From Syntrophaceae bacterium UBA2280 (GTDB lineage Bacteria; Desulfobacterota; Syntrophia; Syntrophales; Smithellaceae), in contig DDWS01000069.1 in the NCBI GenBank assembly GCA_002347685.1, forward strand, positions 1-26,061: a stretch of DNA of 26,061 nucleotides, written 5' to 3'. Shown piece by piece: positions 12,001 through 18,106 of this stretch; position 1 is the first letter of the stretch; every line of letters starts with the position of its first letter. The notes beneath the pieces are model-generated. The model did not search any database. It was not told the DNA's origin and saw only the letters and a list, made by a program, of their open reading frames with translations. Both the position numbers and the translations under genes were made by a program.

Positions 12001-14788
12001 TCAGCAGGCGCATGCCTACTGGCGTTTAAAGGGCCTGTCTGTCGATCTGGTCATCTGGAACGAGGACAGTGCCACCTACCGGCAGACGCTTCATGACCAG
12101 ATTATGGGCCTGATCGCCACCAGCATGGAAACCCGTTGGATGGACAGGCCGGGCGGCATTTTTGTAAGACCGGGGGATCAGATATCCGCCGAAGACCGTA
12201 TTTTGCTGCAAACCGTCGCGCGCGTCATTATTAAAGACAGCCTCGGCACATTAGAAGAGCAGCTTAAAACCCGTATCATCCCGGAGGAACCTGTCGCACG
12301 TCTGAAACCGGTCAAAACCCGAAGCGCACAAAGCGAAGACGAAAAAGTGTTTATTAAGCCCTCCCTGATCTTCGGAAACGGTCTCGGGGGTTTTTCACCC
12401 GACGGCCTCGAATACGTCATCGTCACAGATCCGGTGAAAAAAACCCCCCTGCCCTGGGCCAATGTCATCGCCAATCCACACTTCGGAACCATCATTTCGG
12501 AATGCGGTTCCGCCGCCACCTGGAGTGAGAACGCCCACGAATACCGCCTCACACCGTGGCACAATGACCCGGTAAGCGACCCCACCGGCGAAGCGTTTTA
12601 TATCCGTGACGAAGAGACAGGCGAAGTCTGGTCTCCCACGCCTCATCCATGCCGCGGTGAGACGCCCTATCTTTGCCGTCACGGTTTCGGGTATAGTGTT
12701 TTCGAACACACGCAAAGCGGCATCCAAAGCGAGCTTTGGATCTACGTATCCATCAACTCGCCGGTCAAATTCATGGTTCTGAAACTGCGTAATGAATCAG
12801 GCCGCCGACGCGATCTTTCCGTTACCGCCTATCTGGAATGGGTGCTTGGCGATCTGCGAACAAAAACGATGATGCATGTCACCACCGAAGTTGACGAGGG
12901 GTGCGGGGCAATATTTGCCAGAAATCAATATAACACGGACTTTGCCGATCGGGTGACTTTTTTTGACGTAGATGATCCGACGCGTACCATAACGTGCGAC
13001 CGTGAGGAATTCATCGGCCGCAACAAAGATATCTCCTCGCCTGACGTTTTGACCCGGACCCACCTCTCAGGCCGCGTCGGCGCCGGCCTGGATCCCTGCG
13101 CCGCCATGCAGGTCAAATTCGGATTGAACGCCGGACAGGCACGTGACGTCATTTTCCGTCTGGGCGTCACGGGAAGACGGGGCGCAGACGACGCCGGCAA
13201 TACAGTGCGTGTCCTGCGCGGGTCGGCAGTTGCACAGGCGGAGCTCGACGCGGTGCACAGCTATTGGAAAAAAACACTGGGCGTCGTACAGGTTGAAACC
13301 TCCGACCCATCCGTCAATATCATGGCCAACGGCTGGCTTCTGTATCAAACGATCTCATGCAGGCTCTGGGCGCGAAATGGCTATTACCAGTCCGGCGGCG
13401 CCTTCGGCTTCCGCGACCAGCTCCAGGACGTTATGGCGCTGGTTTACGCGACACCGAACCTCGTCCGCGACCACCTGCTTTTGTGCGCGAGCCGCCAGTT
13501 TACGGATGGAGACGTCCAGCACTGGTGGCATCCGCCCACCGGCCGGGGCGTGCGCACGCAATGTTCCGACGATTACCTGTGGCTGCCTATGGTTGCAAGC
13601 CGCTACATTCTCTGCACAGGCGATACGGAGGTTTTAAACGAAACCGTCGGTTTCCTTGAAGGAAGATCGATCCGGGCGGATGAAGACGCCTATTATGACC
13701 TGCCGGGAATCAGTGATGAAAAAGGCAGTTTATACGACCACTGCGTGCGTGCCATACGAAACGGCCTGAAATTCGGCGTTCACGGACTGCCTCTGATGGG
13801 CTCCGGCGACTGGAATGACGGGATGAATAAAGTGGGTGATCAAGGCAGGGGCGAAAGTGTCTGGATGGGTTTTTTCCTGTACGACGTGCTTGTCAAGTTT
13901 GCGATTATCGCCCGCCTGCAGGGCGATATCCCCTTTGCCGAAATATGTCAAAAACAGGCAGGCGAGCTGCAGAAAAATGTTGAACAAAGCGGATGGGACG
14001 GGAACTGGTACAGTCGCGCTTACTTCGACGACGGCGCCATTCTGGGATCGTCTGAAAACACAGAATGCCGGATTGATTCGATTGCCCAAAGCTGGTCCGT
14101 TCTGTCCGGTGCGGGAGACCCGTCGCGCGCCCGCCGGTCGATGGACGCGGTAAATGAATTTCTTGTGAATCGGGATAAGAAACTGGTTCAGCTGCTGGAT
14201 CCGCCATTCGACAAATCGGAGATGGAGCCGGGCTACATCAAAGGTTATGTGCCGGGCGTGAGAGAAAACGGCGGGCAATACACACACGCGGCCATCTGGG
14301 CGGGCATGGCTTTCGCCGCGCTGGGTGAAAGAGAAAAGGCGTGGGATGTCCTGAACATCGTCAACCCCATCAACCATGCCGCAACACCGGAGGACGTGGA
14401 AATCTACAAAGTCGAACCTTACGTGGTTGCCTCCGACATCTATGCCGTCGATCCTCACATCGGACGCGGCGGCTGGACCTGGCTTTCCGGCTCTGCTGCC
14501 TGGCTGTACCGTCTGATTGTGGAATCACTTCTCGGACTGTCTTTACAACAGGGCATACTTCGTTTTTCCCCTTGCCTGCCAGCGGATTGGAAGGAATTTA
14601 AAATGTCCTACCGCTACAGGGAAACCCTCTACCGGATCATCATCCGGCAGGCTTCAGACGGGGATGACCGGACCGGCATAACACTGGACGGCTCGCCCCT
14701 GCCCGCGGCGGAAATCCCCCTGGTGAACGATCACCGCGAACACGCGGTGGAGATTTCCGTCAGGATAAAACTGGACATCCATCCATGA
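6041..14788 (+). CDS. Cyclic beta-1,2-glucan synthase (NdvB/Cgs family)
   Basis: A 2915-residue inner-membrane enzyme that builds and cyclises beta-1,2-glucan from UDP-glucose, usually for the periplasm; Brucella and Rhizobium homologues are of similar size. A helical N-terminal part (to about 415) is followed by membrane segments near 421-445 and 453-473. The GT84 glycosyltransferase domain has DTD at 642-644 and RHRWIRGDWQ (788-797), the family's Q-x-x-R-W-like site. More membrane segments lie near 835-880 and 963-1003. The middle domain (about 1080-1590, PF10091/GH189 type, reported to perform cyclisation) has GVSESGY with Glu1456 and GFYEAMDF with Glu1526. Two GH94-type beta domains start near 1625 and 2108, then a GH94 catalytic domain with GSGDWNDGM (2587-2595). 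In characterised Cgs the GH94 domain controls chain length by phosphorolysis. The stop overlaps an ATG of the pgm frame. No NdvA-type exporter is in the window. Confidence 0.94.
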   Translation: MNLLYKAVTDTWSLLRKGLPHRRSAKKISRAESPLRSELLSSDQMKQHGKILASAHQLINAKASERLLGRLHENEEVLLETVKQLTAVVSESRPIAPAEEWLLDNFYLIEENVLTAKRHLSRGYSRGLPWLSKGPSAGLPRVYDIAQEIISHGDGRVDLENLISFITAYQSVSYLKLGELWAIPIMLRLALIENLRRTGTRIMMDVRDRARANDWADQMLDIAKRDPKNLVLLLADMARSDPALSSSFVAEFVRRLQGNSPSLALPLSWIEQRLSESHLTIEQLIGSGNQQLAADQASVSNSIHSLRFLTTLDWREFVETMSVVETVLREDPADVYVRMDFVTRDHYRHVVETIAKHSSVFERDIARIAVDLAAKARAEKSSDNRMTHVGFYLIDKGLARLTKEAQTRLPLYDLFKKSLFRFPLLLYLGSMILISLGLTGFLLAGLHADGLPMSFLLPMGLILLICASSLGVSLTNWLSTLLARPRLLPRMDFSREIPPEETTLVVIPSMLNNTKSVEDLVESLEIRFLSNRDNNLHFGLLTDFGDAAYENMPEDGELLRIAEKGIKDLHDKYRGVKGGKFFLFHRPRLWNSHDQLWMGYERKRGKLADLNALLRGGPKERFSKIVGATEILANVKYIITLDTDTQLPRDAAQKFIGTMAHPLNRARFDESRRTITAGYGILQPRVTESLSGARQTWYSRLWGGQTGIDPYTRMVSDIYQDVFGEGSFVGKGIYDIDAFEKVLHQRLPENRILSHDLIEGCHARAGLISDVELYEEYPARYQADVSRRHRWIRGDWQIAGWLRSTVPDFGADRRKNELSKLSQWKIFDNLRRTLVPAALTLLLIAGWTVLSPAWLWTLLVAGILLIPSACTVILEIFRKPGDILWLDHLSYVLRQTRRQFFQILFTIACLPYEAFYSLDAILRTSWRMLVTHKRLLEWNPFSNHAHPADNGLAASLRSMWIGPFTGASVAVCLIIFRPGALIVALPVLILWFASPVLAWWISQPIVKEGTKLKDEQIIFLRKAARRTWSFFETFVASNDHWLPPDNYQEHPGSIIAHRTSPTNIGLALLANLSAYDFGFISQGEFIRRTANTFSTMEKLDRYRGHFYNWYDTQTLKTLPPHYISTVDSGNLCGHLLTLKWGLLELPDHRILSDRWLQGMEDACRVLQNTALQAADKDIASFQKQLALIAASQKTNVNALWHHLNRLTQSAADLSAAIEASEQSQALRWAQAIVRQCRDAIDELGALCPWAALDSPSVRTGRIFDDVGIPTLSEASDLAARWLPEVEKIIATDVTPEERKWANDFQQKGLEGSRHARERLSVIHFLIQKVSNFSEMDYSFLYDKGRQLLTIGYSVGERRRDGSFYDLLASEARLCSFVAIAQGQLPQENWFALGRMLTNPGGEPVLLAWDGSMFEYLMPLLVMPNYENTLLDQTYKASVKRQIEYGKIRGVPWGVSESGYSLADVHLNYQYRAFGVPGLGLKRGLADDLVVAPYATALALMVAPEEACKNLQRLEANGMVGAYGFYEAMDFTPARVPSGQSRVIVRSFMAHHQGMSLLSMAHLLLNRPMQRRFLSEPMFQSAALLLQERIPKAVSFYRQIAKDIHAGKNAGPQRIPPRSFITADTPAPEVQLLSNGRYHVMVTQAGGGYSRWNDLAVTRWREDATRDSWGMFCYIRDVSTGEFWSNAYQPTLKKPQRYEAIFSDAKVEFRRRDDDINTYTQIAVSPEDDIEIRRLRITNRSRKRRELDITSYAEIVIAQPAADEIHPAFSNLFVQTEILRRRQAILFTRRPRSKDEAAYWGFHSMTLHGTFNREVSYETDRLKFVGRGNTLSNPEAMTLQATETQTLSDTEGSVLDPIVSIRHQITLSPGESVTLDIVSGIAYTREQTLGLIEKYSDQRLADRVFNLAWTHSQVTLRQINATEADAQLYARLAGSIVYANASLRADPKILIKNRRGQSGLWGYAISGDLPIVLLQIADHTNIELVRQLQQAHAYWRLKGLSVDLVIWNEDSATYRQTLHDQIMGLIATSMETRWMDRPGGIFVRPGDQISAEDRILLQTVARVIIKDSLGTLEEQLKTRIIPEEPVARLKPVKTRSAQSEDEKVFIKPSLIFGNGLGGFSPDGLEYVIVTDPVKKTPLPWANVIANPHFGTIISECGSAATWSENAHEYRLTPWHNDPVSDPTGEAFYIRDEETGEVWSPTPHPCRGETPYLCRHGFGYSVFEHTQSGIQSELWIYVSINSPVKFMVLKLRNESGRRRDLSVTAYLEWVLGDLRTKTMMHVTTEVDEGCGAIFARNQYNTDFADRVTFFDVDDPTRTITCDREEFIGRNKDISSPDVLTRTHLSGRVGAGLDPCAAMQVKFGLNAGQARDVIFRLGVTGRRGADDAGNTVRVLRGSAVAQAELDAVHSYWKKTLGVVQVETSDPSVNIMANGWLLYQTISCRLWARNGYYQSGGAFGFRDQLQDVMALVYATPNLVRDHLLLCASRQFTDGDVQHWWHPPTGRGVRTQCSDDYLWLPMVASRYILCTGDTEVLNETVGFLEGRSIRADEDAYYDLPGISDEKGSLYDHCVRAIRNGLKFGVHGLPLMGSGDWNDGMNKVGDQGRGESVWMGFFLYDVLVKFAIIARLQGDIPFAEICQKQAGELQKNVEQSGWDGNWYSRAYFDDGAILGSSENTECRIDSIAQSWSVLSGAGDPSRARRSMDAVNEFLVNRDKKLVQLLDPPFDKSEMEPGYIKGYVPGVRENGGQYTHAAIWAGMAFAALGEREKAWDVLNIVNPINHAATPEDVEIYKVEPYVVASDIYAVDPHIGRGGWTWLSGSAAWLYRLIVESLLGLSLQQGILRFSPCLPADWKEFKMSYRYRETLYRIIIRQASDGDDRTGITLDGSPLPAAEIPLVNDHREHAVEISVRIKLDIHP

Positions 14789-14829
14789 AATCGATTAAGA
14801 ATCGACAACCCGACACTTCGAGGCAACCC

Positions 14830-16491
14830 ATGAGGATTCACGACCTGGCAGGCAAGCGCGCACCACAATCCATTCTCGCCAACATCCCGCGGCTGATGTC
14901 CGCCTATTACACGGGCCGGCCGGACATCAACGATCCGGCGCAGCGCGTCGCCTTCGGCACTTCGGGTCACAGGGGGTCGTCTTTAAAAAACAGCTTCAAC
15001 GAGATACACATCGCCGCCATCTGTCAGGCCATCTGCGAATACCGCAAGGATGAAAACATCACCGGCCCGCTGTTTATCGGAATGGACACCCATGCCCTCT
15101 CGGAAGCCGCATTGATGACGGCCGTCGAAGTCTTCGCCGCCCGCAAGGTCACGGTCATGATCCAGCAGGGGCTTCGCTACACCCCGACGCCTGTGATCTC
15201 GCATGCCGTTCTGGTCTATAACAGGGGCAGGGAAAAGGGACTGGCCGACGGTGTTGTGATCACCCCTTCCCATAATCCGCCCGAGGACGGCGGCTTTAAA
15301 TACAACCCGCCCCACGGCGGTCCGGCGGACACGGCCGTAACGAAGACCATCGAAGACCGGGCCAACATCATCTGCGCGGGCGGACTTGCGAAAATCAAGA
15401 GGCTCTCCTTCGAAAAGGCGAACCGTTCCGGGTTTGTGCACGACTACGACTACGTAACGCCTTATGCGGAAGATCTTGCCAACGTCATTGATATGCAGAG
15501 CATCGCGGGGGCAAACCTGAAAATCGGTGTGGATCCAATGGGCGGGGCGACCATCGACTTTTGGGACCCGATCGCAGAGCGTTACGGATTATCGCTCGAC
15601 GTGGTCAACCGGGTTGTTGATCCGACGTTTTCTTTTATGCCCCTGGATCACGACGGAAAGATCCGGATGGACTGCTCATCTAGCTTCGCGATGGGCGGCC
15701 TGATTCAGCTGAAGGATCGCTTCGACATCGCGTTCGGCAACGACACGGACGGCGACCGTCACGGAATTGTGACGAAGGAAGCCGGACTCATGAACCCGAA
15801 TCATTACCTGGCAGCCGCCATTGCGTATCTTTTCCGCCACCGTCCGGGGTGGAGAAAAGACGCCGCGGTGGGCAAAACGCTTGTTTCCACATCCATCATC
15901 GATCGCGTGGCCGCCGATCTGGGAAGGCCGCTTGCCGAAATGCCGGTGGGGTTCAAATGGTTTGTCGACGGCCTTCTTTCCGGAAGCTGCGGATTCGGCG
16001 GCGAAGAAAGTGCCGGCGCCTCCTTCCTGAGACACGACGGCACAGTCTGGACCACCGACAAAGACGGCATCCTCATGGACCTTCTGGCCTGCGAAATGAT
16101 GGCAAAAACAAAAAACGACCCGGCCTCGATCTATCGGGGACTCGAAGAGAAATTCGGTACGTCTTCCTATGTCCGTATCGACACACCGGCTACACCGGCT
16201 CAAAAGGTGGCATTCAAAAAGCTTCAGCCGGGAATGATTACCGCGAAAGATCTCGCCGGCGAGCCAATCACGGCGGTCCTGACACGCGCCCCGGCCAACA
16301 ATGCCGACATCGGCGGTCTCAAGGTCGTCACGGCCAATGGCTGGTTCGCCGCCCGTCCGTCGGGCACGGAAGACATATACAAAATCTATGCGGAAAGCTT
16401 CCAGGGGAAGGATCATCTGGAGCGACTCGTGCAGGAAGCCGTTATGATCGTGGATAACGCATTTCAGGCCGCAGAATCGGGAGGGGATTGA
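14830..16491 (+). CDS. pgm: Phosphoglucomutase (alpha-D-glucose-specific)
   Basis: Interconverts glucose-1-phosphate and glucose-6-phosphate in the cytoplasm. From the chosen ATG the protein has 553 residues against 546 in E. coli and begins MRIHDLAGK like the E. coli enzyme (MAIHNRAGQ). GAGG lies 7 bases upstream. An ATG at 14785 that overlaps the cgs stop (ATGA) would add 15 residues but lacks a good ribosome site. Motifs are FGTSGHRG (42-49), TPSHNPP with the phosphoserine Ser147 (E. coli Ser146), the metal loop DTDGDR with Asp305, Asp307 and Asp309, and the phosphate-binding RPSGTEDIYKIYAES near the C-terminus. Its position directly after the glucan synthase suggests it supplies glucose-1-phosphate for UDP-glucose, or recovers glucose-1-phosphate released by GH94 activity. 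Confidence 0.96.
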   Translation: MRIHDLAGKRAPQSILANIPRLMSAYYTGRPDINDPAQRVAFGTSGHRGSSLKNSFNEIHIAAICQAICEYRKDENITGPLFIGMDTHALSEAALMTAVEVFAARKVTVMIQQGLRYTPTPVISHAVLVYNRGREKGLADGVVITPSHNPPEDGGFKYNPPHGGPADTAVTKTIEDRANIICAGGLAKIKRLSFEKANRSGFVHDYDYVTPYAEDLANVIDMQSIAGANLKIGVDPMGGATIDFWDPIAERYGLSLDVVNRVVDPTFSFMPLDHDGKIRMDCSSSFAMGGLIQLKDRFDIAFGNDTDGDRHGIVTKEAGLMNPNHYLAAAIAYLFRHRPGWRKDAAVGKTLVSTSIIDRVAADLGRPLAEMPVGFKWFVDGLLSGSCGFGGEESAGASFLRHDGTVWTTDKDGILMDLLACEMMAKTKNDPASIYRGLEEKFGTSSYVRIDTPATPAQKVAFKKLQPGMITAKDLAGEPITAVLTRAPANNADIGGLKVVTANGWFAARPSGTEDIYKIYAESFQGKDHLERLVQEAVMIVDNAFQAAESGGD

Positions 16492-16568
16492 AGTTTCAAG
16501 TTTCAAGTCTCAAGTTCAAAGTTCAACGTTTAAAGTTCAACGTTTAAAGTTTTAAGTTCAAGGTTCAA
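16492..16568 (+). repeat. Heptanucleotide tandem repeat, 11 units
   Basis: Starting on the base after the pgm stop, the sequence divides into eleven exact 7-base units with no leftover: AGTTTCA twice, AGTCTCA, AGTTCAA twice, CGTTTAA, AGTTCAA, CGTTTAA, AGTTTTA, AGTTCAA, GGTTCAA. The core is (A/C/G)GTT(C/T)(A/C)A. The strict phase despite base changes indicates slippage-type expansion with selection or repair holding unit length. It separates the convergent pgm and M50 genes. The following 119 bases contain short direct repeats (GCATAC, CTGCCGG) but no clear terminator. Confidence 0.85.
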
Positions 16569-16687
16569 AAACAAATCCCGACGGTCCGGCCTTACTCCTT
16601 ACTTCCTTACGCCTCATCCGGCATGCCCAAGCATACCCAGGCATACGCCGGGCAGTCTGCCGGGGCTCCCTGCCGGACTTACGAGCC

Positions 16688-17830
16688 TCACACCTTACCA
16701 TCATAGTCCTGAAGCTCGACCTTCAACGACAGCAGCTTAAGCATATCCTTCAGGGCAAGGATGCCGACGAGCTGATCGCCTTCAACCACCAGCAGGCGGC
16801 TGTTGCCGGTGCGGTTCATCACCGCGAGGGCTTGATCTGCGGTGTCGTCGGGTCCGATGGTTGTTTCCTGATCGCATCCCATCGCGACCGAGCCGACGGT
16901 CTGTTGCGACCATTCCTCCCGCGGAACGGCCGCCGCTGCGGCCACTGTCACGCAGCCGCTGAGCCTCCCGAAAGAAATCACCGGATACAGTTGGTGCTGA
17001 TACTTGTAAACATAGTCGTGGATGAACTCATTCAACGTGATGGATCGCGGAACCACCACCGGATCTTTTACCATGATATCCCTGACTTTTTCTCCATGGA
17101 ACATGTTTTTAACCAGCACCTGCTGATAGGCCCGCAAAGCAGCCGTCCGGATGAAATATCCGATCATCAGCCACCAGAGTCCGCCCACAAAATTTCCCAT
17201 AAATATGGAAATCACACCCAGAATGATCAGGGTAATGCCCAATCCCGACCCGACTTTGGAGGCCACAGAGGTCGCCCAGCGTAAATCTTTTTTCCAGGAC
17301 CATAAAAGCGAACGCAAGACCCTTCCGCCGTCGAGTGGAAAAGCCGGTACCAGGTTAAATACGGCCAGGATAAAATTCAGCCAGGCCAGATACGCCATGA
17401 CACCATAGACGGGTGCCGGCCACGCTTGTGCACGAACGGCCCACAGGATGAAAAACAATACAACACTGATGAACAAACTCGAAAGCGGCCCGACAATCGC
17501 CATCTTGAATTCTATGCCCGCGCTCGGGGGGTCCTCCTCCATCTCGGCGACACCGCCGAAGATAAACAGCGTGATCCCTTTCATGGAGATGCCGTAATGC
17601 CTGGCCACAATCGAATGCGCCAGTTCATGAAAAACAATGGACATGAATAGTCCCAGGGCGCCTGCCGCGCCCATCCACCAATAAGCAGAGGCAGGCAGGT
17701 TTTTGTAAAACTCGGGGAACAACCCTTTTGCCAGAGACCAGGTAATGAGTGCCGCCAGAATCAGCCAGCTGAAATCCACTTTTATTTCAAAGCCCAGAAT
17801 TTTAAAAAGACTCACCGGTCGTCCGAACAT
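16688..17830 (-). CDS. M50 site-2-type intramembrane metalloprotease with CBS domains
   Basis: An integral-membrane zinc protease of the SpoIVFB/Rip3-like group that cuts substrates within or near the membrane. About five to six hydrophobic segments fill residues 8-235. Zinc is bound by HELAH (68-72) in FHELAHSIVARHYG and by Asp167 in the second motif NLVPAFPLDGGR (159-170). Two CBS-type domains follow, at about 246-300 and 312-372; in relatives such domains sense nucleotides or energy charge and gate activity. CAGGAG lies about 10 bases before the ATG. It is a single-gene unit, convergent with pgm and divergent from the secreted coiled-coil gene. The substrate cannot be read from the sequence; anti-sigma factors or other membrane proteins are usual for the family. 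Confidence 0.93.
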   Translation of the reverse strand: MFGRPVSLFKILGFEIKVDFSWLILAALITWSLAKGLFPEFYKNLPASAYWWMGAAGALGLFMSIVFHELAHSIVARHYGISMKGITLFIFGGVAEMEEDPPSAGIEFKMAIVGPLSSLFISVVLFFILWAVRAQAWPAPVYGVMAYLAWLNFILAVFNLVPAFPLDGGRVLRSLLWSWKKDLRWATSVASKVGSGLGITLIILGVISIFMGNFVGGLWWLMIGYFIRTAALRAYQQVLVKNMFHGEKVRDIMVKDPVVVPRSITLNEFIHDYVYKYQHQLYPVISFGRLSGCVTVAAAAAVPREEWSQQTVGSVAMGCDQETTIGPDDTADQALAVMNRTGNSRLLVVEGDQLVGILALKDMLKLLSLKVELQDYDGKV

Positions 17831-17937
17831 AGATGGATCTCTCCTGTTTCATTTTCGCTGAATCGATTAAACCAAAAAAAGCAGTATCACAGCATAAGTC
17901 AAATGTTTATTTCAAAATCATACAAGATTTAAAGGTT

Positions 17938-17965
17938 ATCATAGTTCTTTTTTTTTATAAATCAA
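17938..17965 (-). promoter_or_regulatory. Possible sigma-70 promoter of the M50 gene
   Basis: On the minus strand TTGATT (complement of 17960-17965) and TATGAT (complement of 17938-17943) are 16 bases apart in an A/T-rich stretch, about 108 bases before the M50 start. The spacing and -10 box are good and the -35 box is moderate. Confidence 0.4.
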
Positions 17966-18026
17966 CCGGACAGGCGTATTCTAAACGGGTCAGCCTGATC
18001 ATGTATATGCTTTTGCATGAAAGAAA

Positions 18027-18055
18027 TTGACAGGATATTTCTTTTGCGCTAATTT
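18027..18055 (+). promoter_or_regulatory. Sigma-70 promoter of the secreted coiled-coil gene
   Basis: A perfect TTGACA (18027-18032) and TAATTT (18050-18055) are separated by 17 bases. Transcription would begin near 18062, leaving a leader of about 45 bases before the ATG at 18107. It probably serves both 18107-20350 and 20372-20815. Confidence 0.65.
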
Positions 18056-18106
18056 TTTTTCAAATTTAGCCGATAAAACGATATGATTGGCAACCGGAGT
18101 GAAGAA

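Noticed and set aside
4840..14458. Long antisense frames such as 4840-5652, 9665-10747, 10757-12013 and 13730-14458
   Set aside because: They lie opposite strongly conserved genes, lack ribosome sites and resemble no family. GC-rich third positions of the real genes remove stops on the other strand.
16492..16568. A CRISPR array
   Set aside because: Units are 7 bases with no spacers and there are no cas genes.
17833..18030. A 65-residue plus-strand frame between the M50 and coiled-coil genes
   Set aside because: No ribosome site or family resemblance. It runs through AT-rich promoter sequence for both neighbours.
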